Part shown: positions 1 to 5,084 of the stretch, in pieces
How positions within the stretch are numbered: position 1 is the first letter of the stretch
How the letters are laid out: every line of letters begins with the position of its first letter
From: an uncultured Oscillospiraceae bacterium
GTDB lineage: Bacteria; Bacillota; Clostridia; Oscillospirales; Acutalibacteraceae
Assembly (NCBI GenBank): GCA_902461995.1
Contig: CABQAA010000171.1
Coordinates: 1 to 5,354 of the forward strand
Length of the DNA: 5,354 nucleotides
Direction of reading: 5' to 3'
Notes under the pieces: generated by a model
What the model was told of the DNA's origin: nothing
Database searches by the model: none
Seen by the model: only the letters and a program-made list of their open reading frames with translations
Program-made: the position numbers and the translations under genes

Positions 1-209
1 CCACGACCACAACTGAGCCGACCACGACCACAACTGGGTCGACCACGACCACAACTGGGTCGACCACGACCACAACTGAGCCGACCACGACCACAACTGA
101 GCCGACCACGATCACAACTAAGCCGACCACGACCACAACTGGGTCGACCACGACCACAACTGAGTCGACCACCACGACGACTGGGTCGACCGCGACAACA
201 ACCAGCACA
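1..209 (+). repeat. 21-bp tandem repeat encoding TTTTT(E/G/K)(P/S)
   Basis: Units of exactly 21 bp run in register: a partial unit to 20, then 21-41, 42-62, 63-83, 84-104, 105-125, 126-146, 147-167 and 168-188, with a decayed unit at 189-209. The first five codons are nearly constant (ACC ACG ACC ACA ACT). The last two alternate between GAG CCG and GGG TCG, with one AAG CCG and one GAG TCG. Near-identity at DNA level implies recent expansion. The array enters from outside the window, so its total copy number is unknown. Multiples of 21 bp keep the frame, so changes in copy number would alter only stalk length. Confidence 0.95.
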
Positions 210-389
210 CCCGATGAGGAAATCATCGAAGAGGAAGATGTCCCTCTGGTCGACGTTCCCGAGGATCCGGATGAGCAATCCTCTCCCAAGACCGGCTATA
301 TGGATTTTTCCTGGATTTTTCTTGTAGCGGCAGCGGTTTCTCTGACGGTGGCCATTCTGCTCAATCGGCGGCCGGCTGAAAATCAATAA
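1..389 (+). CDS. C-terminal end of Thr-rich repeat, wall-anchored surface protein (5' end outside window)
   Basis: The frame with codons starting at position 3 is open from the window edge to TAA at 387-389. It encodes about nine heptapeptides of the form TTTTT followed by EP, GS, KP or ES, then a degenerate tenth unit (to about 209). An acidic linker rich in Glu and Asp follows (210-275). Then come SPKTG (282-296), a hydrophobic helix of about 18 residues (309-362) and a short tail with two arginines. This order, repeat stalk then xPxTG then membrane helix then basic tail, is that of Gram-positive sortase substrates. The motif has Ser where the canonical LPxTG has Leu, a variation common in clostridial surface proteins. 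The Thr-rich stretch is probably an extended and possibly glycosylated stalk that holds an N-terminal domain, not visible here, away from the wall. The function of that domain is unknown. An alternative is a simple C-terminal membrane anchor without sortase processing. Confidence 0.85.
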   Translation, partial: TTTTEPTTTTTGSTTTTTGSTTTTTEPTTTTTEPTTITTKPTTTTTGSTTTTTESTTTTTGSTATTTSTPDEEIIEEEDVPLVDVPEDPDEQSSPKTGYMDFSWIFLVAAAVSLTVAILLNRRPAENQ

Positions 390-406
390 GCATTTATATA
401 ATCAGA

Positions 407-446
407 TATGAAAAAAGCCGGATGCATGCATCCGGCTTTTTTCATA
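407..446 (+). terminator. 40-bp perfect palindrome, probable bidirectional intrinsic terminator
   Basis: The core GCCGGATGCA/TGCATCCGGC is a perfect palindrome flanked by A6 on the left and T6 on the right. The symmetry extends through TATG/CATA to give 40 bases centred at 426.5. In RNA this gives a GC-rich stem of about 8 bp with a small loop and a run of six U, 18 bases after the surface-protein stop codon. The A6 on the other side makes it a terminator for minus-strand transcription as well. Confidence 0.9.
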
Positions 447-539
447 AGTATATGGTTAGAAACAGCCGTCGCTTGGGCGCCTTTACACTCTGATACTGTG
501 AAATCCATCCGAAATCTAGTGGGTATTACGGGGATGCCG

Positions 540-576
540 AAAAAGGCCGCGCCCCCGTACAAACGGAGGCGCGGCT
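540..576 (-). terminator. Intrinsic terminator of the 82-residue protein gene
   Basis: Read on the minus strand, a stem of about 12 bp (GCCGCGCC plus TCCG paired with CGGG plus GGCGCGGC, one G-U pair, 6-nt loop) is followed by C and a run of T that corresponds to the plus-strand A run at 540-545. It lies only a few bases after the stop codon of the minus-strand gene that ends at about 581. Boundaries may be off by one base. Confidence 0.88.
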
Positions 577-580
577 TATG

Positions 581-829
581 TTAACGGCGAAGCTTATAGT
601 GGGACAGATAAGCCTTCGCCTCTTCCTGGGTTTGGAAGGATACCCTTTGCCCGGTGATGTACCGTGCGGCGTCGTTCCAGTCCCAGAGTGAATACGCCTG
701 AGCAGGGCATCCGGTAACCGCCTCGCGAATGAGCGGCAGAAGAGCCGCCGAATGGAGGTCGGATAGAAACATGCAGTCTGTAGCCGAAGCCAGGTGATCC
801 AGCAGGTTTTTTTCGTCCAAAGTCTTCAT
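581..829 (-). CDS. Small protein of unknown function (82 aa)
   Basis: I do not recognise this family. The start is chosen at the ATG (827-829) because GGAGGTG lies 6-7 bases upstream. A GTG at 863-865 in the same frame would add 12 residues but has no such site, and the ribosome binding site would then lie inside the coding sequence. The protein starts MKTLDEKNLL and ends HYKLRR. It has no signal peptide or membrane helix. It looks like a small soluble alpha/beta fold, with an aromatic WDWNDAARYI segment near residues 42-51 and a final EEAKAYL helix. It lies downstream of the serine recombinase on the same strand with a 175-bp gap and has its own strong terminator. No promoter close upstream is convincing, so it may be read from the recombinase transcript. 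It is well supported as a gene by its start site and terminator, but its role is unknown. Confidence 0.72.
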   Translation of the reverse strand: MKTLDEKNLLDHLASATDCMFLSDLHSAALLPLIREAVTGCPAQAYSLWDWNDAARYITGQRVSFQTQEEAKAYLSHYKLRR

Positions 830-834
830 GCAGT

Positions 835-841
835 CACCTCC
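835..841 (-). promoter_or_regulatory. Strong ribosome binding site deciding the start at 829
   Basis: On the minus strand GGAGGTG precedes the ATG at 829 with near-optimal spacing. This favours the 82-residue form over the 94-residue form that would start at GTG 865. Confidence 0.8.
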
Positions 842-881
842 GCCGTCGGGAATCGGAATTTGCACCGCCTGGATGAAAAAT

Positions 882-910
882 CAGACAAAATCCTCCATGC
901 ATGCTATAAT
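882..910 (+). promoter_or_regulatory. Orphan sigma-A promoter with extended -10
   Basis: CAGACA (882-887, four of six matches to TTGACA), a spacer of exactly 17 bases, then TGC followed by a perfect TATAAT (905-910). It points away from the 82-residue gene and towards the 3' end of the recombinase gene, which is on the other strand. Transcription would start near 917. No plus-strand gene with a ribosome binding site lies downstream; the only ORF there starts at ATG 914-916, almost at the transcription start. The product could be a small or antisense RNA, or the site may be chance in an AT-rich gap. Confidence 0.5.
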
Positions 911-964
911 GCTATGTATACTAAAATTGCGTTTTTTCGAGCTTTTTTTCAAATCGGGAAAGAC

Positions 965-990
965 GGTTGGAAAAGTCTACCTTTTTAACC
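965..990 (+). other. AU-rich hairpin between the recombinase and the small gene
   Basis: GGTT and AAAAG on the left pair with CTTTT and AACC on the right around a 5-nt loop (976-980), with a small internal bulge. It is followed by AT-rich sequence with a T7 run at about 1000-1006. It could weakly end the recombinase transcript or shape a transcript from the promoter at 882-910. It is not a convincing terminator in either direction. Confidence 0.3.
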
Positions 991-1004
991 ATACCGGAAT
1001 TTTT

Positions 1005-1601
1005 TTATCCGATTCTCTGTGACGCCCATTTGAAAAAGGTCTGATGCGTTACCCCGAGCTGCCTGGCCGCCTCTCGTCCGCTGATCTCCCCATTTTTCCA
1101 TCGCTCGTAAAGAAGAGGGAAGTGATCGGGCACGGCCTTTTCCGGGCGTCCGAACCGCACGCCCCGGTCCTTGGCCGCGGCGATTCCTTCGGCCTGCCGC
1201 TGTCGGATGCTTTCCCGTTCCTTCTGTGCGACGTAGGAGAGCAGCTGCAGCACGATATCCGCAATGAGAGTGCCGGTCAAATCCCGGTTGCTGCGGGTGT
1301 CGAGCAGCGGCATGTCCAGCACCACCATGGCCACGCGTTTCTTTTTTGTCAGCAGCCGCCATTGTTCCAGAATCTCGTCGTAATCGCGTCCCAGCCGGTC
1401 GATCGACTGCACCGCCAGAATGTCGCCCGGCCTCAACGTTCGCAGCAGACGTTTGTAAGCGGGGCGGTTGAAGTCCTTTCCGCTTTGTTTATCTATAAAG
1501 ACGTGGTGGTCGGGCACTTCAAATTGACGCAGGGCGATGAGCTGCCGCGCCTCGTTTTGTTCCTTTGTGGATACGCGGACGTATCCGTAGAGTTCTGCCA
1601 T
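1005..1601 (-). CDS. Small serine recombinase (resolvase/invertase type), 198 aa
   Basis: It cuts and rejoins DNA at short specific sites through a covalent phosphoserine link. The N-terminal catalytic domain (about 1-135) begins YGYVRVST, with the nucleophile Ser11 preceded by Arg9. Gln20, Asp37 and Arg46 follow, then IDRLGRD (Asp68, Arg69, Arg72) and Glu128-Arg129 at the start of the long E-helix, all in the positions seen in gamma-delta resolvase. The C-terminal helix-turn-helix (about 171-193, ISGREAARQLGVTHQTF) binds DNA. The length is typical of Tn3 resolvase, Hin or Gin. The start is ATG with GGAGG 8 bases upstream. No transposase, inverted terminal repeats or second recombination site were seen, so it could be a remnant of a transposon, a lone resolvase, or an invertase whose segment lies elsewhere. 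A short inverted repeat about 50-70 bp upstream may be its binding site. All key residues are present, so it should be active. Confidence 0.95.
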   Translation of the reverse strand: MAELYGYVRVSTKEQNEARQLIALRQFEVPDHHVFIDKQSGKDFNRPAYKRLLRTLRPGDILAVQSIDRLGRDYDEILEQWRLLTKKKRVAMVVLDMPLLDTRSNRDLTGTLIADIVLQLLSYVAQKERESIRQRQAEGIAAAKDRGVRFGRPEKAVPDHFPLLYERWKNGEISGREAARQLGVTHQTFFKWASQRIG

Positions 1602-1647
1602 CCTTCATTCCTCCATTTTGGTGTTCATCTTAGTGTTCCCGCTATGC

Positions 1648-1669
1648 GTATTTTACCCGGTAAAGATAC
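1648..1669. promoter_or_regulatory. Inverted repeat upstream of the recombinase, possible binding site
   Basis: GTATTTTACC and GGTAAAGATAC form an imperfect inverted repeat around a single C, with one extra base in the right arm. The inner TTTACC-C-GGTAAA is perfect. It sits in the 158-bp gap between the divergent recombinase and peptidase genes. It is short for a complete res site (three subsites are usual) but would fit one recombinase dimer site or a repressor operator. I saw no clear promoter for either divergent gene in this gap. Confidence 0.35.
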
Positions 1670-1745
1670 TCGAGCGGAATAGCAGCGAAATTTTTATCCA
1701 ATAGGAATGAGGAAAGAACCGGAACCATCATCGTCTGTATACGGG

Positions 1746-1751
1746 AGGAGG
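1746..1751 (+). promoter_or_regulatory. Ribosome binding site that supports a TTG start
   Basis: AGGAGG ends 8 bases before TTG at 1760-1762, which is ideal spacing. It supports the rare TTG start of the metalloprotease-like gene. Confidence 0.8.
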
Positions 1752-1759
1752 GCTCAGAC

Positions 1760-2593
1760 TTGCAAATTCTTAATACCATCCCCGAAATTCGGAACCTATT
1801 TTTAGGCAAAGCCTTTGATTGGAATATCTGGAGGCGCTATGCCGCGGGGATTTCCCCTCCGCTTGCATCCAAATGTGAGGAAGATATCCGGGAATACGAT
1901 TTTGCCCGGGAGATCCGGCCGGTTCTCGAGAAATCCGCCGTCAGCGGCGATGCCCTGGACAGGCTGAACGTTTCGTTTTGCGCCGCGGCCGAGACGCTGA
2001 GAGACCGGATATGCAGCTTATTTGATGCGGAACCCGATGTGACCATCCTTTTGTATTGGGGGTTATGCAATGGAGCGGGATGGGCGACAACCCTCGACGG
2101 CCATCCCGCGGTCCTTCTCGGCGCCGAAAAAATCATCGAACTCGGCTGGTGGGGGGAAGCGGATGTGAAAGGGCTGCTTTTTCATGAGATCGGCCACATC
2201 TGGCATGAGCAGGCGGGAAAGAGCCGCTGCTGTTCCCGTCCTGTTCGCGAGCAATCCGTTTGGCAGCTGGTTGAGGAGGGCGTGGCCATGGCGTGCGAAC
2301 AGCAGCTCGCCGCCGACGAACATTTTTACCATCAAAACAAGGGGGACTGGCTGTCCTGGTGCACCCGTCACGAGACGGAGATCAAGCGCCTGTACCTTCA
2401 TTGTCTGGAAAACGGTCAAAGTACGCGGGATTTTTTCGGTGACTGGAACCGCGTCGGGAGCCATGCGGATGTCGGGTATTTTTTGGGCGGCCGGTTTGTC
2501 CGGCATCTGCTCCGAAACCGTTCCCTGCAGGAGATCGCCCGCCTGCCGTACGCCTTGCTCGATGCCGAACTGACCGCCTTTTTGAAAACCTGA
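1760..2593 (+). CDS. Putative HExxH zinc-dependent peptidase, 277 aa
   Basis: Residues 140-149 read LFHEIGHIWH, a gluzincin-type zinc site: His142 and His146 as ligands and Glu143 as the general base. The helix VEEGVAMACEQ (171-181) follows 25-30 residues later, and its Glu172 or Glu173 is in place as third ligand. A later GYFLGGRFVRHLL segment (239-251) resembles the C-terminal helix of DUF2268-like putative zinc proteases. Assignment to that group is by pattern only and is not certain. There is no signal peptide or membrane helix, so it should act in the cytoplasm. It has seven Cys residues, which is many for a cytoplasmic enzyme. The start is TTG, chosen for the AGGAGG 8 bases upstream. 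It stands alone, divergent from the recombinase and closed by a terminator 11 bases after its stop codon. Its substrate is unknown. Confidence 0.8.
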   Translation: MQILNTIPEIRNLFLGKAFDWNIWRRYAAGISPPLASKCEEDIREYDFAREIRPVLEKSAVSGDALDRLNVSFCAAAETLRDRICSLFDAEPDVTILLYWGLCNGAGWATTLDGHPAVLLGAEKIIELGWWGEADVKGLLFHEIGHIWHEQAGKSRCCSRPVREQSVWQLVEEGVAMACEQQLAADEHFYHQNKGDWLSWCTRHETEIKRLYLHCLENGQSTRDFFGDWNRVGSHADVGYFLGGRFVRHLLRNRSLQEIARLPYALLDAELTAFLKT

Positions 2594-2598
2594 GCGTT

Positions 2599-2630
2599 AA
2601 AAAAGCAGAGCCGTTTCGGCTCTGCTTTAT
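2599..2630. terminator. Bidirectional terminator between convergent genes
   Basis: GCAGAGCCG (2605-2613), loop TTT, CGGCTCTGC (2617-2625): a perfect 9-bp stem. It is flanked by A6 on the left (a T6 for the minus strand) and TTTAT on the right. It serves the peptidase gene (+) and the glycosyltransferase-acyltransferase operon (-), whose last stop codon lies at 2662. Confidence 0.92.
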
Positions 2631-2661
2631 ACATATAAAGGTATGGGCGGCAGTCCGCCTG

Positions 2662-3453
2662 TCACTGGTCGGATACCGGATCCAGACTGTGTTCCTGATA
2701 GAAGGCGGCCATCCGGCGATAGCATACCGTCTTGAGACGCGCGATTTCCTCCCGTTTTGGTTTGGAGGTATCCGGATACACCGGAGGAAGCACGGTCAGG
2801 CGCAGGCAGGGCTTGTGTTTGAACAAGCGCTGCAGCCCGGTTGGCTGCACATATGTGACGACCGAGGGAAGCAGCGGAACATGGTTGTCGTAGGCATATG
2901 CAAAGGCGCCGTTTTTAAAGCGGCGGATACCCGGATAGTAAAACCGCAGCACCCCTTCCGGGTAAACCTGCACGATATGCCCCCGCCGGACAGCTTCCCC
3001 CACGGCGTCGGAAAAAGCGGGCATTTTTCGGAAGCTGCGCGGGATCGGCATCCCGCCGAGTCCCTTGACCAGATGACGGATCAGCGGGATTTCCAGGTTG
3101 GATTGGAGGGTCGCAAAATACAGCCGGTGATCGAAAAAGGCCGTGCCGATCATGGTACAGTCCAGCGGATGGACATGGTTGCAGATGGAAATGGCGCCCC
3201 GTCCGCGCAGACGCTGGATATTTTCCCGCCCGTGGACCTGGAAACCAAAGAGCAGGGGATTGAGAATGGCAAACACCCCAAGCGCCAGGGGTTTGAGCAG
3301 TGCGTAAAGGATCCTGTAGAACAGACTGTCCCCAAGATAGTCGTAACCCGCTCCGATGTGCAGCTTCAGGGGCGACCACATATGCAGTTCATGTTCGTCG
3401 ATCGCGACCGGCTCTTCTTCGGTCAGAACCTCAGGATACTCGTTCATATTCAT
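2662..3453 (-). CDS. PlsC-type lysophospholipid acyltransferase, 263 aa
   Basis: Proteins of this family move an acyl chain onto a lysophospholipid or related glycerolipid at the membrane. Motif I is NHVHPLD (92-98; His93 and Asp98 form the HX4D catalytic pair). The acceptor-side Arg is in IPRS (137-140). Motif III is YPEGVLRF (164-171; Glu166, Gly167), where classical PlsC enzymes have FPEGTR. The VPLLPSVV stretch (192-199) is motif IV. A hydrophobic segment (about 49-71) precedes motif I and may anchor it in the membrane. The start ATG lies inside the end of the glycosyltransferase gene, overlapping it by 23 bp, with only a weak AGG upstream, which suggests translational coupling. A second in-frame ATG two codons on (overlap 17 bp) is possible. 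Pairing with a GT4 glycosyltransferase suggests it acylates a glycolipid or its precursor rather than serving bulk phosphatidate synthesis. This is inference, and the acceptor is unknown. Confidence 0.88.
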   Translation of the reverse strand: MNMNEYPEVLTEEEPVAIDEHELHMWSPLKLHIGAGYDYLGDSLFYRILYALLKPLALGVFAILNPLLFGFQVHGRENIQRLRGRGAISICNHVHPLDCTMIGTAFFDHRLYFATLQSNLEIPLIRHLVKGLGGMPIPRSFRKMPAFSDAVGEAVRRGHIVQVYPEGVLRFYYPGIRRFKNGAFAYAYDNHVPLLPSVVTYVQPTGLQRLFKHKPCLRLTVLPPVYPDTSKPKREEIARLKTVCYRRMAAFYQEHSLDPVSDQ

Positions 3454-4564
3454 TCATCGCCTGTCGGAACATATCCTCGATCTGTGAAACGCAGTGATCG
3501 ATGTCGAATGCCCGCCCGTGTTCGGCATACCGGCTTTCCATAAGTCGCCGCTCATCCTCGTTATCCAGCCAATATTCGATTTTTTTAGCCAGATCGGCGC
3601 TGTCTCCCGCACGGAAGAGGCTGCGTTCATCCAGGGCAAACTGCGGCGTCGCGGATTTCGGGCTGTCCGCGATGATGGGCACCAGCCCGCTCGCAAACGC
3701 TTCCATGCAAGAGATGGCTTCGATTTCCACATCAGCGGCGTGCACATAGAGGTCGCTCATGGCGAGCACGTCAAGCAGTTCAGCCTTCGGGAAAAACCGG
3801 ATGATGGGCGGGATGGGCAGCTTTTCAGCCCGTTTCTGGAGCATCTCCAGTTTCGGTCCCTGACCGGCCAGAATCAGCTGGATCCGGTCGCGGTAAACGC
3901 AGCGGTCGATGGCGTCGATCAAAACATCCTGCCGCTTTTCCGCCGACAGCCTTCCAATCATCAGGATCACGATTTTGCCCTGCAGCTCCGGGGCCTTCTC
4001 CTTTTTTCGGTAGACGAAATCGGAATCGATGCCGTTGGAGATGACATGGAGCTGGGCGGTGTAGCCGTTTTTCTCCAGCTGGGAAGCAATAAAGCGGCTG
4101 GGACAATGGATGTGGGTGAATTTATTGTAAAAAATGGATTTGAATCCCTGATAAATCGCCTTGTTGATGCCACGGGAATTCCCGAGTCCGATGGAGGAGG
4201 TGATATTTTCGGGCTGGACATGGAACGCGGCCGTGTGGGGCACACCCAACCGGGCGGCGATCTTCTCTCCTTCGATGGAGAGGGGGAAGGGCATGAGAAA
4301 ATGTACGATCTCCGCCCAGCGGATAGCCTCTTCCAGCGTGGTCTTATTGGGGCGGGCAAAACACATCCCCTGCGATTTGATCAGTCCGTCGAACAGCGGC
4401 ACGCGGAATTCCCGCACGGCGTATTTATCTTCCCGATCTTCTCCGGTGCAGACGACCCGGATCTCATTGCCATGCCTTCTGAGCGTATCCGCAAAGCGGC
4501 GGGCGGAAATGGTGGTGCCGTTGTTGTCGTTGTCGAATTGATCGATGACCAACAGAATTCTCAC
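3431..4564 (-). CDS. GT4-family glycosyltransferase, probably lipid-directed, 377 aa
   Basis: It is a retaining GT-B enzyme that moves a sugar from a nucleotide donor to an acceptor. The N-terminal acceptor domain has NNGTTIS (14-20), the glycine-rich loop near the donor phosphates, and FHVQPEN (114-120). The C-terminal donor domain has SNGID (176-180), GRLSAEKRQD (204-213, with the phosphate-binding Arg205 and Lys210) and the EX7E motif (280-288). SPKSATPQFALDER (301-314) is characteristic of a clostridial subgroup that I recall next to PlsC-like acyltransferases, close in type to 1,2-diacylglycerol glucosyltransferases. No signal peptide is present; it should work at the inner membrane face. 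The start is GTG at 4562-4564, because AGGAGGG lies 7 bases upstream and the family begins with the RILLVID strand. An ATG at 4612 would add 16 unlikely residues and lies in the leader hairpin. It is the first gene of the operon, and its end overlaps the acyltransferase start. The exact sugar and acceptor are not shown by sequence. Confidence 0.92.
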   Translation of the reverse strand: MRILLVIDQFDNDNNGTTISARRFADTLRRHGNEIRVVCTGEDREDKYAVREFRVPLFDGLIKSQGMCFARPNKTTLEEAIRWAEIVHFLMPFPLSIEGEKIAARLGVPHTAAFHVQPENITSSIGLGNSRGINKAIYQGFKSIFYNKFTHIHCPSRFIASQLEKNGYTAQLHVISNGIDSDFVYRKKEKAPELQGKIVILMIGRLSAEKRQDVLIDAIDRCVYRDRIQLILAGQGPKLEMLQKRAEKLPIPPIIRFFPKAELLDVLAMSDLYVHAADVEIEAISCMEAFASGLVPIIADSPKSATPQFALDERSLFRAGDSADLAKKIEYWLDNEDERRLMESRYAEHGRAFDIDHCVSQIEDMFRQAMNEYERVS

Positions 4565-4571
4565 GCAAAAA

Positions 4572-4578
4572 CCCTCCT
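4572..4578 (-). promoter_or_regulatory. Ribosome binding site that decides the GTG start
   Basis: AGGAGGG on the minus strand ends 7 bases before GTG 4564. It sits just after the GGCGG arm of a leader hairpin, so it stays accessible when that hairpin forms. Confidence 0.8.
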
Positions 4579-4579
4579 C

Positions 4580-4624
4580 AGCCGCCTGTTTATGGGCGGT
4601 TAAAACCGGCAACCGGCCAACCGG
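4580..4624 (-). promoter_or_regulatory. Glycosyltransferase leader: three AACCGG repeats and two competing hairpins
   Basis: On the plus strand AACCGG occurs at 4604-4609, 4611-4616 and 4619-4624 (CCGGTT in the transcript), from about +16 to +36 of the predicted RNA. Next to them CGGT/ACCG (4597-4608) can pair around a 4-nt loop, and CCGCC (4582-4586) can pair with GGCGG (4595-4599) around an 8-nt loop. These two stems share bases 4597-4599, so they exclude each other. The AACCG of the transcript could also pair with any of the three CGGUU copies. This could be a repressor operator, a leader switch, or chance simple repeats. Confidence 0.4.
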
Positions 4625-4645
4625 ATTTATAAACCTTATCTACAC

Positions 4646-4655
4646 AGTATATACT
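4646..4655. promoter_or_regulatory. AGTATATACT palindrome: possible shared -10 of divergent promoters
   Basis: The perfect 10-bp palindrome gives TATACT on both strands. On the plus strand, TATACT (4650-4655) has TTATAA at 17-base spacing (4627-4632, three of six matches), a weak promoter for the DUF1905 gene. The two -10 elements overlap, so the two directions could compete for polymerase. Confidence 0.35.
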
Positions 4656-4674
4656 ATATGCTGTTCGTAATCAA
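4646..4674 (-). promoter_or_regulatory. Sigma-A promoter of the glycosyltransferase-acyltransferase operon
   Basis: On the minus strand, TTGATT (plus 4669-4674), a 17-base spacer and TATACT (plus 4646-4651). The start would be near 4639, giving a leader of about 75 nt before GTG 4564. Confidence 0.82.
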
Positions 4675-4742
4675 GTACTGCCTGGAAACGTATGGCAAAC
4701 CGATCCATTCGGCTGCCGGATTCCGGGAGAAGGGGTGGCACC

Positions 4743-5012
4743 ATGAATCAAGAAGAGAGACAGTTTTCGGCAGTGATTCAAAAAGTCCCCGGCATCGACG
4801 GGGCCTATGTGGAGATTCCGTTCGATGTGAAAGCCGCGTTTGGAAAAAATCGGGTCAAAGTCCATGCGACGTTTGACGGGATTCCCTATGATGGCCTCAT
4901 CACCCGCATGGGCACTCCCGGCCCGATTCTTGGTCTGCGCAAGGATATCCGGGCCCAGCTCGGAAAAGGGCCGGGCGATCGTGTGACCGTTACGGTGAAG
5001 GAGCGGATATAG
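4743..5012 (+). CDS. DUF1905 family protein, 89 aa
   Basis: The protein matches the DUF1905 pattern: a short beta-rich domain with YVEIPFDV (22-29), FGKNRVKVHATFDGIPY (33-49), GLRKDIR (64-70) and a final GDRVTVTV strand (78-85). The domain is widespread in bacteria, alone or fused to a YdeI-like segment; its molecular function is not established. Here it is alone and covers nearly the whole protein. It has no signal peptide and should be cytoplasmic. The ATG at 4743 is chosen because AAGGGG lies about 7-8 bases upstream; an upstream ATG at 4692 in frame has no comparable site and adds residues outside the domain. It is divergent from the glycosyltransferase operon. No clear terminator follows, and the next promoter starts 38 bp after its stop codon. 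Confidence 0.88.
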   Translation: MNQEERQFSAVIQKVPGIDGAYVEIPFDVKAAFGKNRVKVHATFDGIPYDGLITRMGTPGPILGLRKDIRAQLGKGPGDRVTVTVKERI

Positions 5013-5049
5013 CGGCATTGTTTATCCGAATGGAACGGCGCGTTTTGGC

Positions 5050-5078
5050 TTGTATGCGTCAGCGGCGCGTGGTATACT
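5050..5078 (+). promoter_or_regulatory. Sigma-A promoter with extended -10 for the last gene
   Basis: TTGTAT (5050-5055), 17-base spacer, TATACT (5073-5078) preceded by TGG, which supplies the extended -10 TG. Transcription should begin near 5085, about 90 bases before the ATG at 5174. Confidence 0.75.
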
Positions 5079-5084
5079 GATTTC

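Noticed and set aside
1..209. CRISPR array
   Set aside because: The repeats are contiguous with no spacers and translate in one frame as a Thr-rich stalk.
829..892. Possible 20-codon TTG leader peptide on the minus strand ending in an ATGA overlap with the 82-residue gene
   Set aside because: GGAGG is only 3 bases from the TTG, too close for normal initiation, and nothing in the peptide suggests attenuation.
794..1022. Two plus-strand ORFs of 64 codons each across the gap between the small gene and the recombinase
   Set aside because: Both start upstream of the orphan promoter inside or beside the small minus-strand gene and have no ribosome binding site. A shorter 24-codon ORF from 914 begins at the predicted transcript start and also lacks one.
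1044..1682. Long plus-strand ORF of 212 codons opposite the recombinase
   Set aside because: It is the complement of a recombinase with all catalytic motifs, has no good ribosome binding site and shows no domain pattern.
2689..3543. Plus-strand ORF of 284 codons opposite the acyltransferase
   Set aside because: It overlaps a gene with intact acyltransferase motifs, starts just after a terminator without a promoter, and its product looks compositionally random.
3494..4603. Plus-strand ORF of 369 codons opposite the glycosyltransferase
   Set aside because: It is a shadow of a clear GT4 gene. GC-rich third positions keep the opposite frame open. It lacks a plausible start and family motifs.
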